Positions 1 through 6,186 of a stretch of DNA of 10,710 nt are shown here, in pieces. Origin of the DNA: M3007 sp033762055. Lineage in GTDB: Bacteria > Bacteroidota > Bacteroidia > Chitinophagales > Saprospiraceae. Location: NCBI GenBank assembly GCA_033762055.1, contig JANRLZ010000436.1, positions 1 through 10,710 of the forward strand, written 5' to 3'. The first letter of the stretch is position 1. The number at the start of each line of letters is the position of its first letter. The position numbers and the translations under genes are program-made. Under the pieces are notes generated by a model that was given only the letters and a program-made list of their open reading frames with translations, had not been told where the DNA came from and made no database searches.

Positions 1-299
1 GTCGCAGTGGTGTGTATGGCGGGTACCAGGACTGGGTGGATCGCCCCGGTCGTTTTCGGTCGCCGGGCGACGGGCAGGTTGATTTTAAATCCGTTTTTTC
101 CAAAATGGCGCAATACGGCTACCGTGGCTGGGCGGTGCTTGAATGGGAGTGCTGTATCAAGGATTCGGAGCAGGGCGCCCGGGAAGGCGCGCCCTTTATT
201 GCCGGCCACATCATTAAAGTTACCGAACGCGCTTTCGACGACTTTGCCGGCGGGGAAGTAGATGCCGCTTTACTAAAGCAGATTATCGGGGGGGAATGA
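1..299 (+). CDS. Sugar phosphate isomerase/epimerase, C-terminal fragment (5' end outside window)
   Basis: The reading frame is open from the window edge and stops with TGA at 297-299, giving about 98 residues. The stretch FRSPGDGQVDFKSVFSKMAQ followed by GWAVLEWECC and GAPFIAGHIIKVTERAFDDFAG matches, from memory of the family, the C-terminal part of Bacteroidota sugar phosphate isomerases/epimerases of the xylose-isomerase-like TIM-barrel (AP endonuclease 2) superfamily. In such enzymes the late strand carrying WxxLEWE-like residues contributes acidic metal or substrate ligands; the glutamate in LEWEC is the likely one here. They are cytosolic and act on sugars or sugar phosphates, often within sugar-use gene clusters. 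The N-terminal part and the substrate cannot be seen. The gene converges on the minus-strand acetyltransferase gene with 22 bases between the stops, and no terminator hairpin is visible in that gap. Confidence 0.85.
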   Translation, partial: RSGVYGGYQDWVDRPGRFRSPGDGQVDFKSVFSKMAQYGYRGWAVLEWECCIKDSEQGAREGAPFIAGHIIKVTERAFDDFAGGEVDAALLKQIIGGE

Positions 300-321
300 A
301 GCCTGTCTGATTTTTCTTCGT

Positions 322-765
322 TCAGCTCCTGTTTCCCAGCCATCTTTCCCGGGTCATTTCAAATTTGATTTCATTGTTGCCATGTAATCCGCTTTCGCGC
401 CAGCCCGCCTTTCTGTAAAAATCGGCGGCGCGGGTACCGGGGGCCGTGCCGAGCCACACCTGTTCCTTCCCCTGTTCAAAATACCAGCCGAGCATCGTAT
501 CGTGTAACTTTCGCCCGATACTGCGCCCTTCGTACTCCGGTGCGATGAAAAGCGCCCAGATATTGTCGTCCTGCAAATCAGCGATGGCGAAGCCGGCAAT
601 CCCTTCCTCTGTTTCGCATACCCAGCCTTTTCCGCGCCGGTTAATGAATTCAAGGCAATCTGCTTCGGTGACCAGATCGGGGTTGGACAATACGTTCTCC
701 CTGACAGCCAGTCGAATCTGCATCATGGAGGGTATGTCGGCGGGTGTGGCGGTGCGGATCAGCAT
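322..765 (-). CDS. GNAT family N-acetyltransferase
   Basis: This 147-residue protein has the size and order of a single-domain GNAT acetyltransferase, which moves the acetyl group from acetyl-CoA to an amine in the cytosol. It starts with MLIRTATPADIPSMMQIR, the usual first strand and helix. Motif A lies at about residues 69-93: IWALFIAPEYEG, then RSIGRKLHD, where EGRSIG (79-84) stands in the place of the acetyl-CoA pyrophosphate-binding Q/RxxGxG/A loop. The first position is Glu and the usual first Gly is Ser, so the loop is a mild variant. Motif B is at about 107-126, with TAPGTRAADFYRKAGW, the typical 'A..FY.k.GF' block. The ATG at 763-765 gives a standard N terminus. The substrate cannot be told. 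The stop faces the isomerase stop 22 bases away. An uncertain small frame ends 25 bases upstream on the same strand and could share its transcript. Confidence 0.92.
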   Translation of the reverse strand: MLIRTATPADIPSMMQIRLAVRENVLSNPDLVTEADCLEFINRRGKGWVCETEEGIAGFAIADLQDDNIWALFIAPEYEGRSIGRKLHDTMLGWYFEQGKEQVWLGTAPGTRAADFYRKAGWRESGLHGNNEIKFEMTRERWLGNRS

Positions 766-790
766 GTGAAATTCAGGATTAGGGAAATTA

Positions 791-994
791 TTACTTTTTT
801 GCCTTTTTCAGGGCGTCAAGGTATTTCTTCTTTAAGCCGCTGTCTGTTTCTCTCTTACATAATTCTTCCATTTTCGGTAGAAGGAAGGGATATTCATAAA
901 GTGAATAAAAGGATTTTTGCCCGGGTTTTCGCAAAAATACCAGGTATCCTCCAATTCCCGATGTCTCCCGATTCCATGTCCGATAATGATACAC
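791..994 (-). CDS. Possible small protein or 3' remnant, 67 residues, uncertain
   Basis: A minus-strand frame runs from a GTG at 992-994 to a TAA at 791-793, 25 bases before the acetyltransferase start. Its C-terminal half reads LPKMEELCKRETDSGLKKKY and then LDALKKAKK, a lysine-rich helical tail like a genuine protein end. In support are the same strand and close spacing to the next gene. Against it are the absence of a good start codon and the placement of the first codon inside the stem of a strong plus-strand terminator. The frame stays open further upstream only to a stop at 1049-1051. It may be the remnant of a longer gene whose 5' part was lost. I do not recognise a family. Confidence is low. 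Confidence 0.25.
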   Translation of the reverse strand: MYHYRTWNRETSGIGGYLVFLRKPGQKSFYSLYEYPFLLPKMEELCKRETDSGLKKKYLDALKKAKK

Positions 995-1025
995 CCCTGT
1001 CCGTTTTCGGACAGGGGTGTTTTTT
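991..1025 (+). terminator. Strong rho-independent terminator, plus strand
   Basis: A perfect 13-bp stem, ACACCCCTGTCCG (991-1003) with CGGACAGGGGTGT (1008-1020), closes a TTTT loop and is followed directly by TTTTT (1021-1025), so the run including the last stem base is six T. On the minus strand the hairpin is followed by ATCATTATC rather than a T run, so the plus-strand direction is favoured. No convincing plus-strand gene lies between 299 and 991. The terminator may therefore end a non-coding transcript, stop read-through toward the permease genes, or sit in a long 5' leader of the permease unit whose first gene begins 98 bases later. Confidence 0.85.
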
Positions 1026-1122
1026 GTAAAACATTGACTATAAACAGGTTAATCAAGTGGCACATGCCTTGTCTCTTACAGGTAGTGACATCAGTCGCCA
1101 TGCAACTAAATCGCTGTGATTC

Positions 1123-3600
1123 ATGCTGAACAATTACCTTAAAATTGCCCTGCGTAACTTGTATAAACAACCCGGCCTTACCCTCATCAACATATTCGGG
1201 TTGTCGATCGGGCTGGCATGTTGCCTGATCGCTGCGCTGCATATATACAACGAAACACATTACGACCACCACCACGAACGGGTGGAAGACCTTTACCGTG
1301 TGGGGACGGTTTTTGTGAACCTGCAGGGTGCAGATGATAACCGCGAGGAGGCTTCTTTCAACTCGCCATCGCCGCTTGCGGCTGCCTTGCAGCAGGAGTT
1401 TGGCGAAATAGAAAAGACCGTGCGGGTGCATCGTATTTTTCAACAGGAGAAAACCCTGATCCGCAGCATGGAAGGCGGTGTGGTACGGGCAACCTTCTCC
1501 GAGCCGAAAGGCATGTTTGTTGATTCCACCTATTTCGAGATGTTTCGCTACACATTTGTGGAAGGCGAACCGGCCACGGCTTTGCGTGAACCCGGTACGG
1601 TCGTAATCCTGGAAGAGATGGCACGGAAATTTTTTGACGATCAACCCGCCCTGGGGCGTATCCTGCGTATCAGCCACGACTGGTTTGAAGGAGGAGAAAT
1701 GGATTTTCGCGTAACAGGTGTGGTAAAATTGCCGGATGCGCCCACGCAGCTGAAAGGTCGTTTTTTTATGTCGCTCTACTCGGGCGGGATCGGGGAGTTT
1801 GTCAGAACCAACACCAGTCTCGGCGGTAACAACATGTTTGCCACCTTCGTCCGCCTTCGACCCGGTACGGACGGCAAGGCACTGGAAGCCAAACTGCCCG
1901 CATTTGTAGACAAATACGTGACACCCCATCTCAAAGACCACGGCTACCGCAAAAAGCAGTTTCTGATGCCGCTTCGCGAGGCCTATCTTTCAGATGTAGG
2001 AAAAGCCGGACAAACGGGCGCTACGGGCAGCAAGACCTACTTGTATATACTGGGCTCTATTGCCTTGTTCACCTTGTTGTTGGCCTGTGTCAACTTTATG
2101 AATCTTTCCACGGCGCGTTCGGCAAAGCGGGCCGGCGAGGTAGGCGTTCGCAAGTCGGTCGGCGCCGGCCAGGGCAGTCTGATCCGACAGTTTCTGGGAG
2201 AATCTGTGATTGCGACCTCGGTCTCTTTTTTAGCAGCGCTGGGCCTGGCATACGCCATACTGCCCTTTTTCAATGAACTGACGGAGCAAAATCTCTCGCT
2301 GTCCGTTTCCAAAATGCCCGGACTGTTTGCCGGTTTATTCGGCATGTCGTTGCTGACAGGTCTGCTGGCTGGTATTTACCCGGCCTTTTACCTGTCGTCG
2401 TTTCGTCCGGTAGATGTTTTGAAAGGTCGTTTGGGCAATCATCTTTCTGCGGTCCGTTTGCGCAAAACCCTGGTGGTATTTCAGTTTGTCATTTCGGCGG
2501 GATTGATTTTGGCATCCTTTGTCATCGGCGCACAAATGCGTTTTATGCAAACCGCCGATTTAGGGTTTTATCGCGATCACCAGTTGGTATTGCCCCTCAC
2601 CAGCGCTGCCGCCAAGGCGGCATACCCTGCGTTGAAAGCCGAACTGGAACGCGACAGCCGCCTGGCAAACGTAGGTGCCTCGCATTTTTATCCGGGCATC
2701 ATGAATGCTTCCGATTCCGGTTTCCGTCGGGAAGGACAAACCATGGAGCAATCGGTCGGCACACGCCGCAACCGGGTGGATGTTGACTTTTTGAATACCC
2801 TGGGGGTAAAAGTGCTGGCCGGGCGTTTGTTTTCCCGCGAATTTCCGGCCGATACGCTCAACCGGATCGTTGTGAATGAAACAGCGGCAAAAAAATACGG
2901 CTTTGCAACGCCGCAGGCAGCCATCGGACAAACGATGATTGTAACCTGGGAAGGCCAGGATTTTCGCTATGAAATTGTCGGGGTGGTGCGCGATTTTCAT
3001 TTTGAAAACATGCATGAAGTCATTGAACCGTATGCTTTTGAGCGGAATAACCGCCCGCATTACAGTTACCTGATTGCACGGGCGCAAGCGGGCAGCGACA
3101 TCCCTTCGCTGCTCGGTTCGGTAGAGTCGGCCTGGAGCCGGCTGGTTCCGGGCGAGCCATTTGCTTACACTTTCCTCGACGATGATTTCCAGAAAAACTA
3201 CAAAGCCGACCGTCAAATGGCCGGTATGGTAGGCAGCCTGACCACGATTGCCATCCTGATTTCGTGTCTGGGCTTGTTCGCACTGGCTGCTTTCGCTGCC
3301 GAGCAGCGCACCAAAGAAATCGGTATTCGTAAAGTATTGGGCGCCGGGGTAGCGGGTATTACCGGGTTGTTGGCCAAAGATTTTTTGAAACTGGTATTCA
3401 TCGCAATCGTCGTCGCTTCGCCCCTGGCGTATTATTTTATGGATAAATGGTTGGCCGATTTTGCCTATCGTATTGAAATGGAATGGTGGATGTTTGCCGG
3501 AGCGGGCGTTCTGGCTGTCCTGATTGCTTTTTTGACCGTGAGTTTTCAGAGTGTAAAGGCTGCACTGGCCAATCCGGTTGAGTCACTCCGTTCGGAGTGA
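1123..3600 (+). CDS. ABC transporter permease, FtsX/MacB type (permease 1 of 3)
   Basis: This 825-residue inner-membrane protein is the two-FtsX-domain permease typical of Bacteroidota. It begins MLNNYLKIALRN, the standard family start, which fixes the ATG at 1123. Membrane segment 1 is at about residues 20-42, followed by a large periplasmic MacB_PCD-like domain (about 45-300). FtsX domain 1 contains segments at about 306-328, 360-385, 398-425 and 448-475, with the cytosolic coupling loop AGEVGVRKSVGAGQGSLIRQ. A second periplasmic domain (about 476-695) precedes FtsX domain 2, with segments at about 699-727, 755-775 and 788-812 and the coupling loop RTKEIGIRKVLGA at 729-741. By family knowledge these loops contact an ATPase that drives periplasmic movement rather than classical transport through the membrane, as in MacB and LolCDE. 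No ATPase is encoded here. The last 60 residues match permease 3 at 58 positions. The substrate or process is unknown. Confidence 0.96.
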   Translation: MLNNYLKIALRNLYKQPGLTLINIFGLSIGLACCLIAALHIYNETHYDHHHERVEDLYRVGTVFVNLQGADDNREEASFNSPSPLAAALQQEFGEIEKTVRVHRIFQQEKTLIRSMEGGVVRATFSEPKGMFVDSTYFEMFRYTFVEGEPATALREPGTVVILEEMARKFFDDQPALGRILRISHDWFEGGEMDFRVTGVVKLPDAPTQLKGRFFMSLYSGGIGEFVRTNTSLGGNNMFATFVRLRPGTDGKALEAKLPAFVDKYVTPHLKDHGYRKKQFLMPLREAYLSDVGKAGQTGATGSKTYLYILGSIALFTLLLACVNFMNLSTARSAKRAGEVGVRKSVGAGQGSLIRQFLGESVIATSVSFLAALGLAYAILPFFNELTEQNLSLSVSKMPGLFAGLFGMSLLTGLLAGIYPAFYLSSFRPVDVLKGRLGNHLSAVRLRKTLVVFQFVISAGLILASFVIGAQMRFMQTADLGFYRDHQLVLPLTSAAAKAAYPALKAELERDSRLANVGASHFYPGIMNASDSGFRREGQTMEQSVGTRRNRVDVDFLNTLGVKVLAGRLFSREFPADTLNRIVVNETAAKKYGFATPQAAIGQTMIVTWEGQDFRYEIVGVVRDFHFENMHEVIEPYAFERNNRPHYSYLIARAQAGSDIPSLLGSVESAWSRLVPGEPFAYTFLDDDFQKNYKADRQMAGMVGSLTTIAILISCLGLFALAAFAAEQRTKEIGIRKVLGAGVAGITGLLAKDFLKLVFIAIVVASPLAYYFMDKWLADFAYRIEMEWWMFAGAGVLAVLIAFLTVSFQSVKAALANPVESLRSE
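3418..3600 (+). repeat. Near-identical 3' end shared with permease 3 (copy A)
   Basis: These 183 bases align without gaps to 8461-8643. By hand count 14 positions differ, so 169 match; 12 of the 14 changes do not alter the residue. In the last 72 bases (3529-3600) a single base differs. Upstream, similarity falls: the preceding 54 residues match at about 80 percent and the N-terminal regions at roughly a third. Confidence 0.85.
3583..3600 (+). repeat. Inverted repeat ending at the stop codon of permease 1
   Basis: TCACTCCG, TT, CGGAGTGA is an inverted repeat that ends with the TGA stop codon. As RNA it would fold as a 7-bp stem with a GUUC loop. The same 18 bases end permease 3 at 8626-8643. 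No T run follows, so it is not an intrinsic terminator. It also encodes the conserved SLRSE tail, so coding constraint may explain part of it. Confidence 0.55.
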
Positions 3601-3603
3601 CGA

Positions 3604-3624
3604 CATCCCGACTTCAGCGGGATG
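3604..3624 (+). repeat. Intercistronic hairpin between permeases 1 and 2
   Basis: CATCCCG (3604-3610) and CGGGATG (3618-3624) form a perfect 7-bp stem around the 7-base loop ACTTCAG. It starts three bases after the hairpin at the permease 1 stop, so the two would stack in the transcript. It lacks a T tail. In position it resembles intercistronic hairpins that stabilise upstream mRNA or adjust the relative expression of operon members; that role is inference. Confidence 0.5.
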
Positions 3625-3692
3625 AACTCGCGGAGGAATGGATTATTGATCTTTATTTCGATGAGCACTGGTGGTACAACCAACTTTTAGTT

Positions 3693-6134
3693 ATGATACA
3701 AAACTATCTTACCATTGCCCTGCGCAACCTGCGTAAAACCCCGGTTTTTACCGCCATCAATGTATTCGGGCTGGCACTTGGTATGTCGGCCTGCTTGTCT
3801 GTGATTCTCATTATCCGCGACCAATTGGGTTACGAGAAGTTCCACCCGGCCACCGGGCGTACCTATCGCATATTGAGCCAGGCTTATACCCTCGACGAAG
3901 GTGGGCGCGGGAAATTTGCCACTTCGCCTTACCCGTTGGGAGAAACATTGCGTCGAGAATTTTCCGGAGTGGAAAATGCGGTTCGCCTTGTACGAGGGTT
4001 GAATGATCAGGATGCAACTACAAGTGCTAACCTGACTTTTCAACTGGATGGTTATTTCACTGAGCCGTCGTTTTTTCAAGTTTTTGGCTTTCAGTTGGAA
4101 TCGGGTGATCCGGCTACCGCACTGACTGAACCAAACAGCATCGTGCTGAATAAACAAGTGGCGGCCCGGTTTTTCGGGAATCAGGATCCGATGGGGCAGA
4201 TGTTGACCCTCAAAAACTGGGGAGTATTTCGAGTAACCGGCATTGCACTACCGCCACTCGGCAAGTCGCATATTGGGTTTGACTGTCTCGTATCGGTAAG
4301 TACAATTATTGCAAAGGAGCATACTTATACGCCGGATGAGGCAGTGAACAATATTATAGATAACTGGGAAAATCGGTACATGTCGCTAAATTATGTGGTG
4401 CTACAACCGGAAAAACAAAAGTCTGATCTTGAATATGCATTGTCGGTAGTATCTGAAAAGTACACAAAACCAGATGAAAAGGGGGAGAAACTCCACCTTT
4501 TTGCCCAAAGATTAGATAATATTACCCCAATGCCTGAGATGTTGCACAATGAAATAGGGTTTGGAGTACCCTGGTTTTTTATCTGGGGGTTGGGGGCTTT
4601 TGTAGCGTTGCTCATCATTTTTCCCGGTATCAACTACGCCAATCTCGCTATTGCGCGTGCCTGGGCGCGCAGCAAAGAAGTAGGTGTGCGAAAAGTCATG
4701 GGCGCCGGCGAACGTGATGTAACCCGTCTTTTTTTGGTAGAGGCCGTTTTGACGGCGCTTTTAGCGCTATGCCTTGCATGGTTGCTGCATCATGGCATCA
4801 ACCATTATATAAAAACCCAAATCCTGTCCGAATTAAAGATGCGGGGGTCGGCCCCTATCTCTTTTCATGCCGATGCGATTAGTTGGGTGGTTTTTATACT
4901 TTTTGGCGTAACCGTTGGGCTTTTTGCCGGATGGTTGCCCGCTCGAAGAATGGCGAAAACGCGACCGGCGACCGTCATACGGGGCGAATTGAGCGATCAA
5001 AAAGGGGGGACGCCCCGGTTTGGCTGGAGCAAATTGATGGCGACCGGACAATTCACCGTGTCGCTCATTTTTATGATTGTCGTGGCAACGCTTTGGAGCC
5101 AACTGCGATTTCTGGCAGTGGTTGATTACGGTTTTGAGAAGGAAAATTTAGTCACATTTGAACTAAAAGGCAATGATTCCGCCACCCTTGCCGCTGAAAT
5201 TGCTCAGAACCACCAGGTGAGTGGCGTGACAACTGCATCCATCCTTATCGCAGGCAACAGCCTGCAAGGCGGCGAAATCCAGGTGGTGCGCAGTGGTGAT
5301 AAAATACCCATTCACCAAATTTCAGCCGATTTGAATTATATCCCCGTAATGGGTTTACAGTTGGCGGCCGGCGAAAACTTCCCGTCAGACGCCAACCCGA
5401 AGCGGGAGCAATACATCCTGCTAAACGAAAAAGCGGTGAAACATTTAGGCTTGGGCGATCCCAACCAAGCCATCGGGCAAACCCTATGGCTCAGCGATTC
5501 CCTGCCTGTGACCGTACAAGGTGTACTGCGTGATTTTTATTACCGCCCCCTGAAAGATCAAATTCAACCATTTGCCCTGCGTTTTGTCCCCCAACAATCC
5601 AACATCATGCATGTGCGCTTGCATCCCGGCGACCCCGGTACTGCGCTTGCAGCACTTGAAAGCATTTGGAAAAAAGTAGACGGAATACATCCGTTCGAAC
5701 CCGATTTCATGGAAGAAAAAATGCGCAACGCCTACCGCGACATCGAACTTTTGAGTGGACTGCTGGGCTTTTTTGCGCTGTTGGGACTTTCGCTGGCCTG
5801 TCTGGGGCTGTTGGGCATGGTTACTTATGTTACCAGTATGAAGGTGAAAGAAATCGGTATTCGCAAAGTATTGGGAGCGAATATTATGGAGGTCATGCTG
5901 TTGCTATCGCGTCATTTTCTACTACTGCTGGCCATAGCAGTTGTGATAGCGTTGCCACTGGGCTATCTGTTGTCTAATCAGATTTTGAGCTTGTTTGCCG
6001 TTCGGATCACCGTCGGCGGACTAATTCTGGGCGGTTGTACGGCGGTACTTCTGCTATTGGGGCTGCTCACCATAGGGGTACAATCACTGAAGGCCGCCCT
6101 GGCCAATCCGGTCAAGAGTTTGAGAAACGAATGA
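3693..6134 (+). CDS. ABC transporter permease, FtsX/MacB type (permease 2 of 3, divergent)
   Basis: From the ATG at 3693 the protein has 813 residues and starts MIQNYLTIALRNLRKTPVFT, aligning with the starts of permeases 1 and 3. The frame is open back to a GTG at 3597 that overlaps the preceding stop codon, but those 32 extra residues precede the family start and are probably leader sequence. Segment 1 is at about residues 19-42, a periplasmic domain follows, then FtsX domain 1 with segments at about 293-315, 346-372, 396-415 and 447-472 and the loop RSKEVGVRKVMGAGE. After a second periplasmic domain come segments at about 686-712, 736-762 and 776-800, with the loop KVKEIGIRKVLGANI starting at residue 717. 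It is the least similar of the three: the usual LLLACINYMNL block is LIIFPGINYANL. Bases 4321-4560, encoding about residues 210-289, are unusually A+T-rich. The start lies 92 bases after permease 1, so co-transcription is likely. No ATPase partner is present. Confidence 0.95.
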   Translation: MIQNYLTIALRNLRKTPVFTAINVFGLALGMSACLSVILIIRDQLGYEKFHPATGRTYRILSQAYTLDEGGRGKFATSPYPLGETLRREFSGVENAVRLVRGLNDQDATTSANLTFQLDGYFTEPSFFQVFGFQLESGDPATALTEPNSIVLNKQVAARFFGNQDPMGQMLTLKNWGVFRVTGIALPPLGKSHIGFDCLVSVSTIIAKEHTYTPDEAVNNIIDNWENRYMSLNYVVLQPEKQKSDLEYALSVVSEKYTKPDEKGEKLHLFAQRLDNITPMPEMLHNEIGFGVPWFFIWGLGAFVALLIIFPGINYANLAIARAWARSKEVGVRKVMGAGERDVTRLFLVEAVLTALLALCLAWLLHHGINHYIKTQILSELKMRGSAPISFHADAISWVVFILFGVTVGLFAGWLPARRMAKTRPATVIRGELSDQKGGTPRFGWSKLMATGQFTVSLIFMIVVATLWSQLRFLAVVDYGFEKENLVTFELKGNDSATLAAEIAQNHQVSGVTTASILIAGNSLQGGEIQVVRSGDKIPIHQISADLNYIPVMGLQLAAGENFPSDANPKREQYILLNEKAVKHLGLGDPNQAIGQTLWLSDSLPVTVQGVLRDFYYRPLKDQIQPFALRFVPQQSNIMHVRLHPGDPGTALAALESIWKKVDGIHPFEPDFMEEKMRNAYRDIELLSGLLGFFALLGLSLACLGLLGMVTYVTSMKVKEIGIRKVLGANIMEVMLLLSRHFLLLLAIAVVIALPLGYLLSNQILSLFAVRITVGGLILGGCTAVLLLLGLLTIGVQSLKAALANPVKSLRNE

Positions 6135-6186
6135 AACGTATCTGCGCAAACGCTGCTTGTCCATAAATTTTCAACTAAATGCTGCT

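Noticed and set aside
766..1029. Plus-strand frame of 87 codons upstream of the permease array
   Set aside because: It would end inside the terminator T tract, and its composition is not protein-like beyond a hydrophobic run. A gene whose coding sequence includes its own terminator is unlikely.
1026..1122. Promoter for the permease array
   Set aside because: I looked for TTTG with TAnnTTTG at 19-21 bases and found no acceptable pair between the terminator and the ATG at 1123.
832..1941. Long minus-strand open frame of 369 codons overlapping the start of permease 1
   Set aside because: It lies antisense to a gene with clear family identity, runs through the terminator stem, and reads as low-quality sequence rich in Cys, His and Phe with no recognisable domain. 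It is a shadow of the permease codon pattern.
2560..3216. Minus-strand open frame of 218 codons inside permease 1
   Set aside because: It is fully antisense to a conserved gene and has no domain or start context. The similar minus-strand frames at 3687-4157, 6628-7308, 7876-8337 and 9606-10175 were rejected for the same reason.
3597..3692. Upstream GTG start for permease 2 adding 32 residues
   Set aside because: Permeases 1 and 3 start directly at M-x-x-NYLxIALRN, and permease 2 has an ATG at that point. The extension contains a hairpin and has no counterpart. It is kept only as a possible translated leader.
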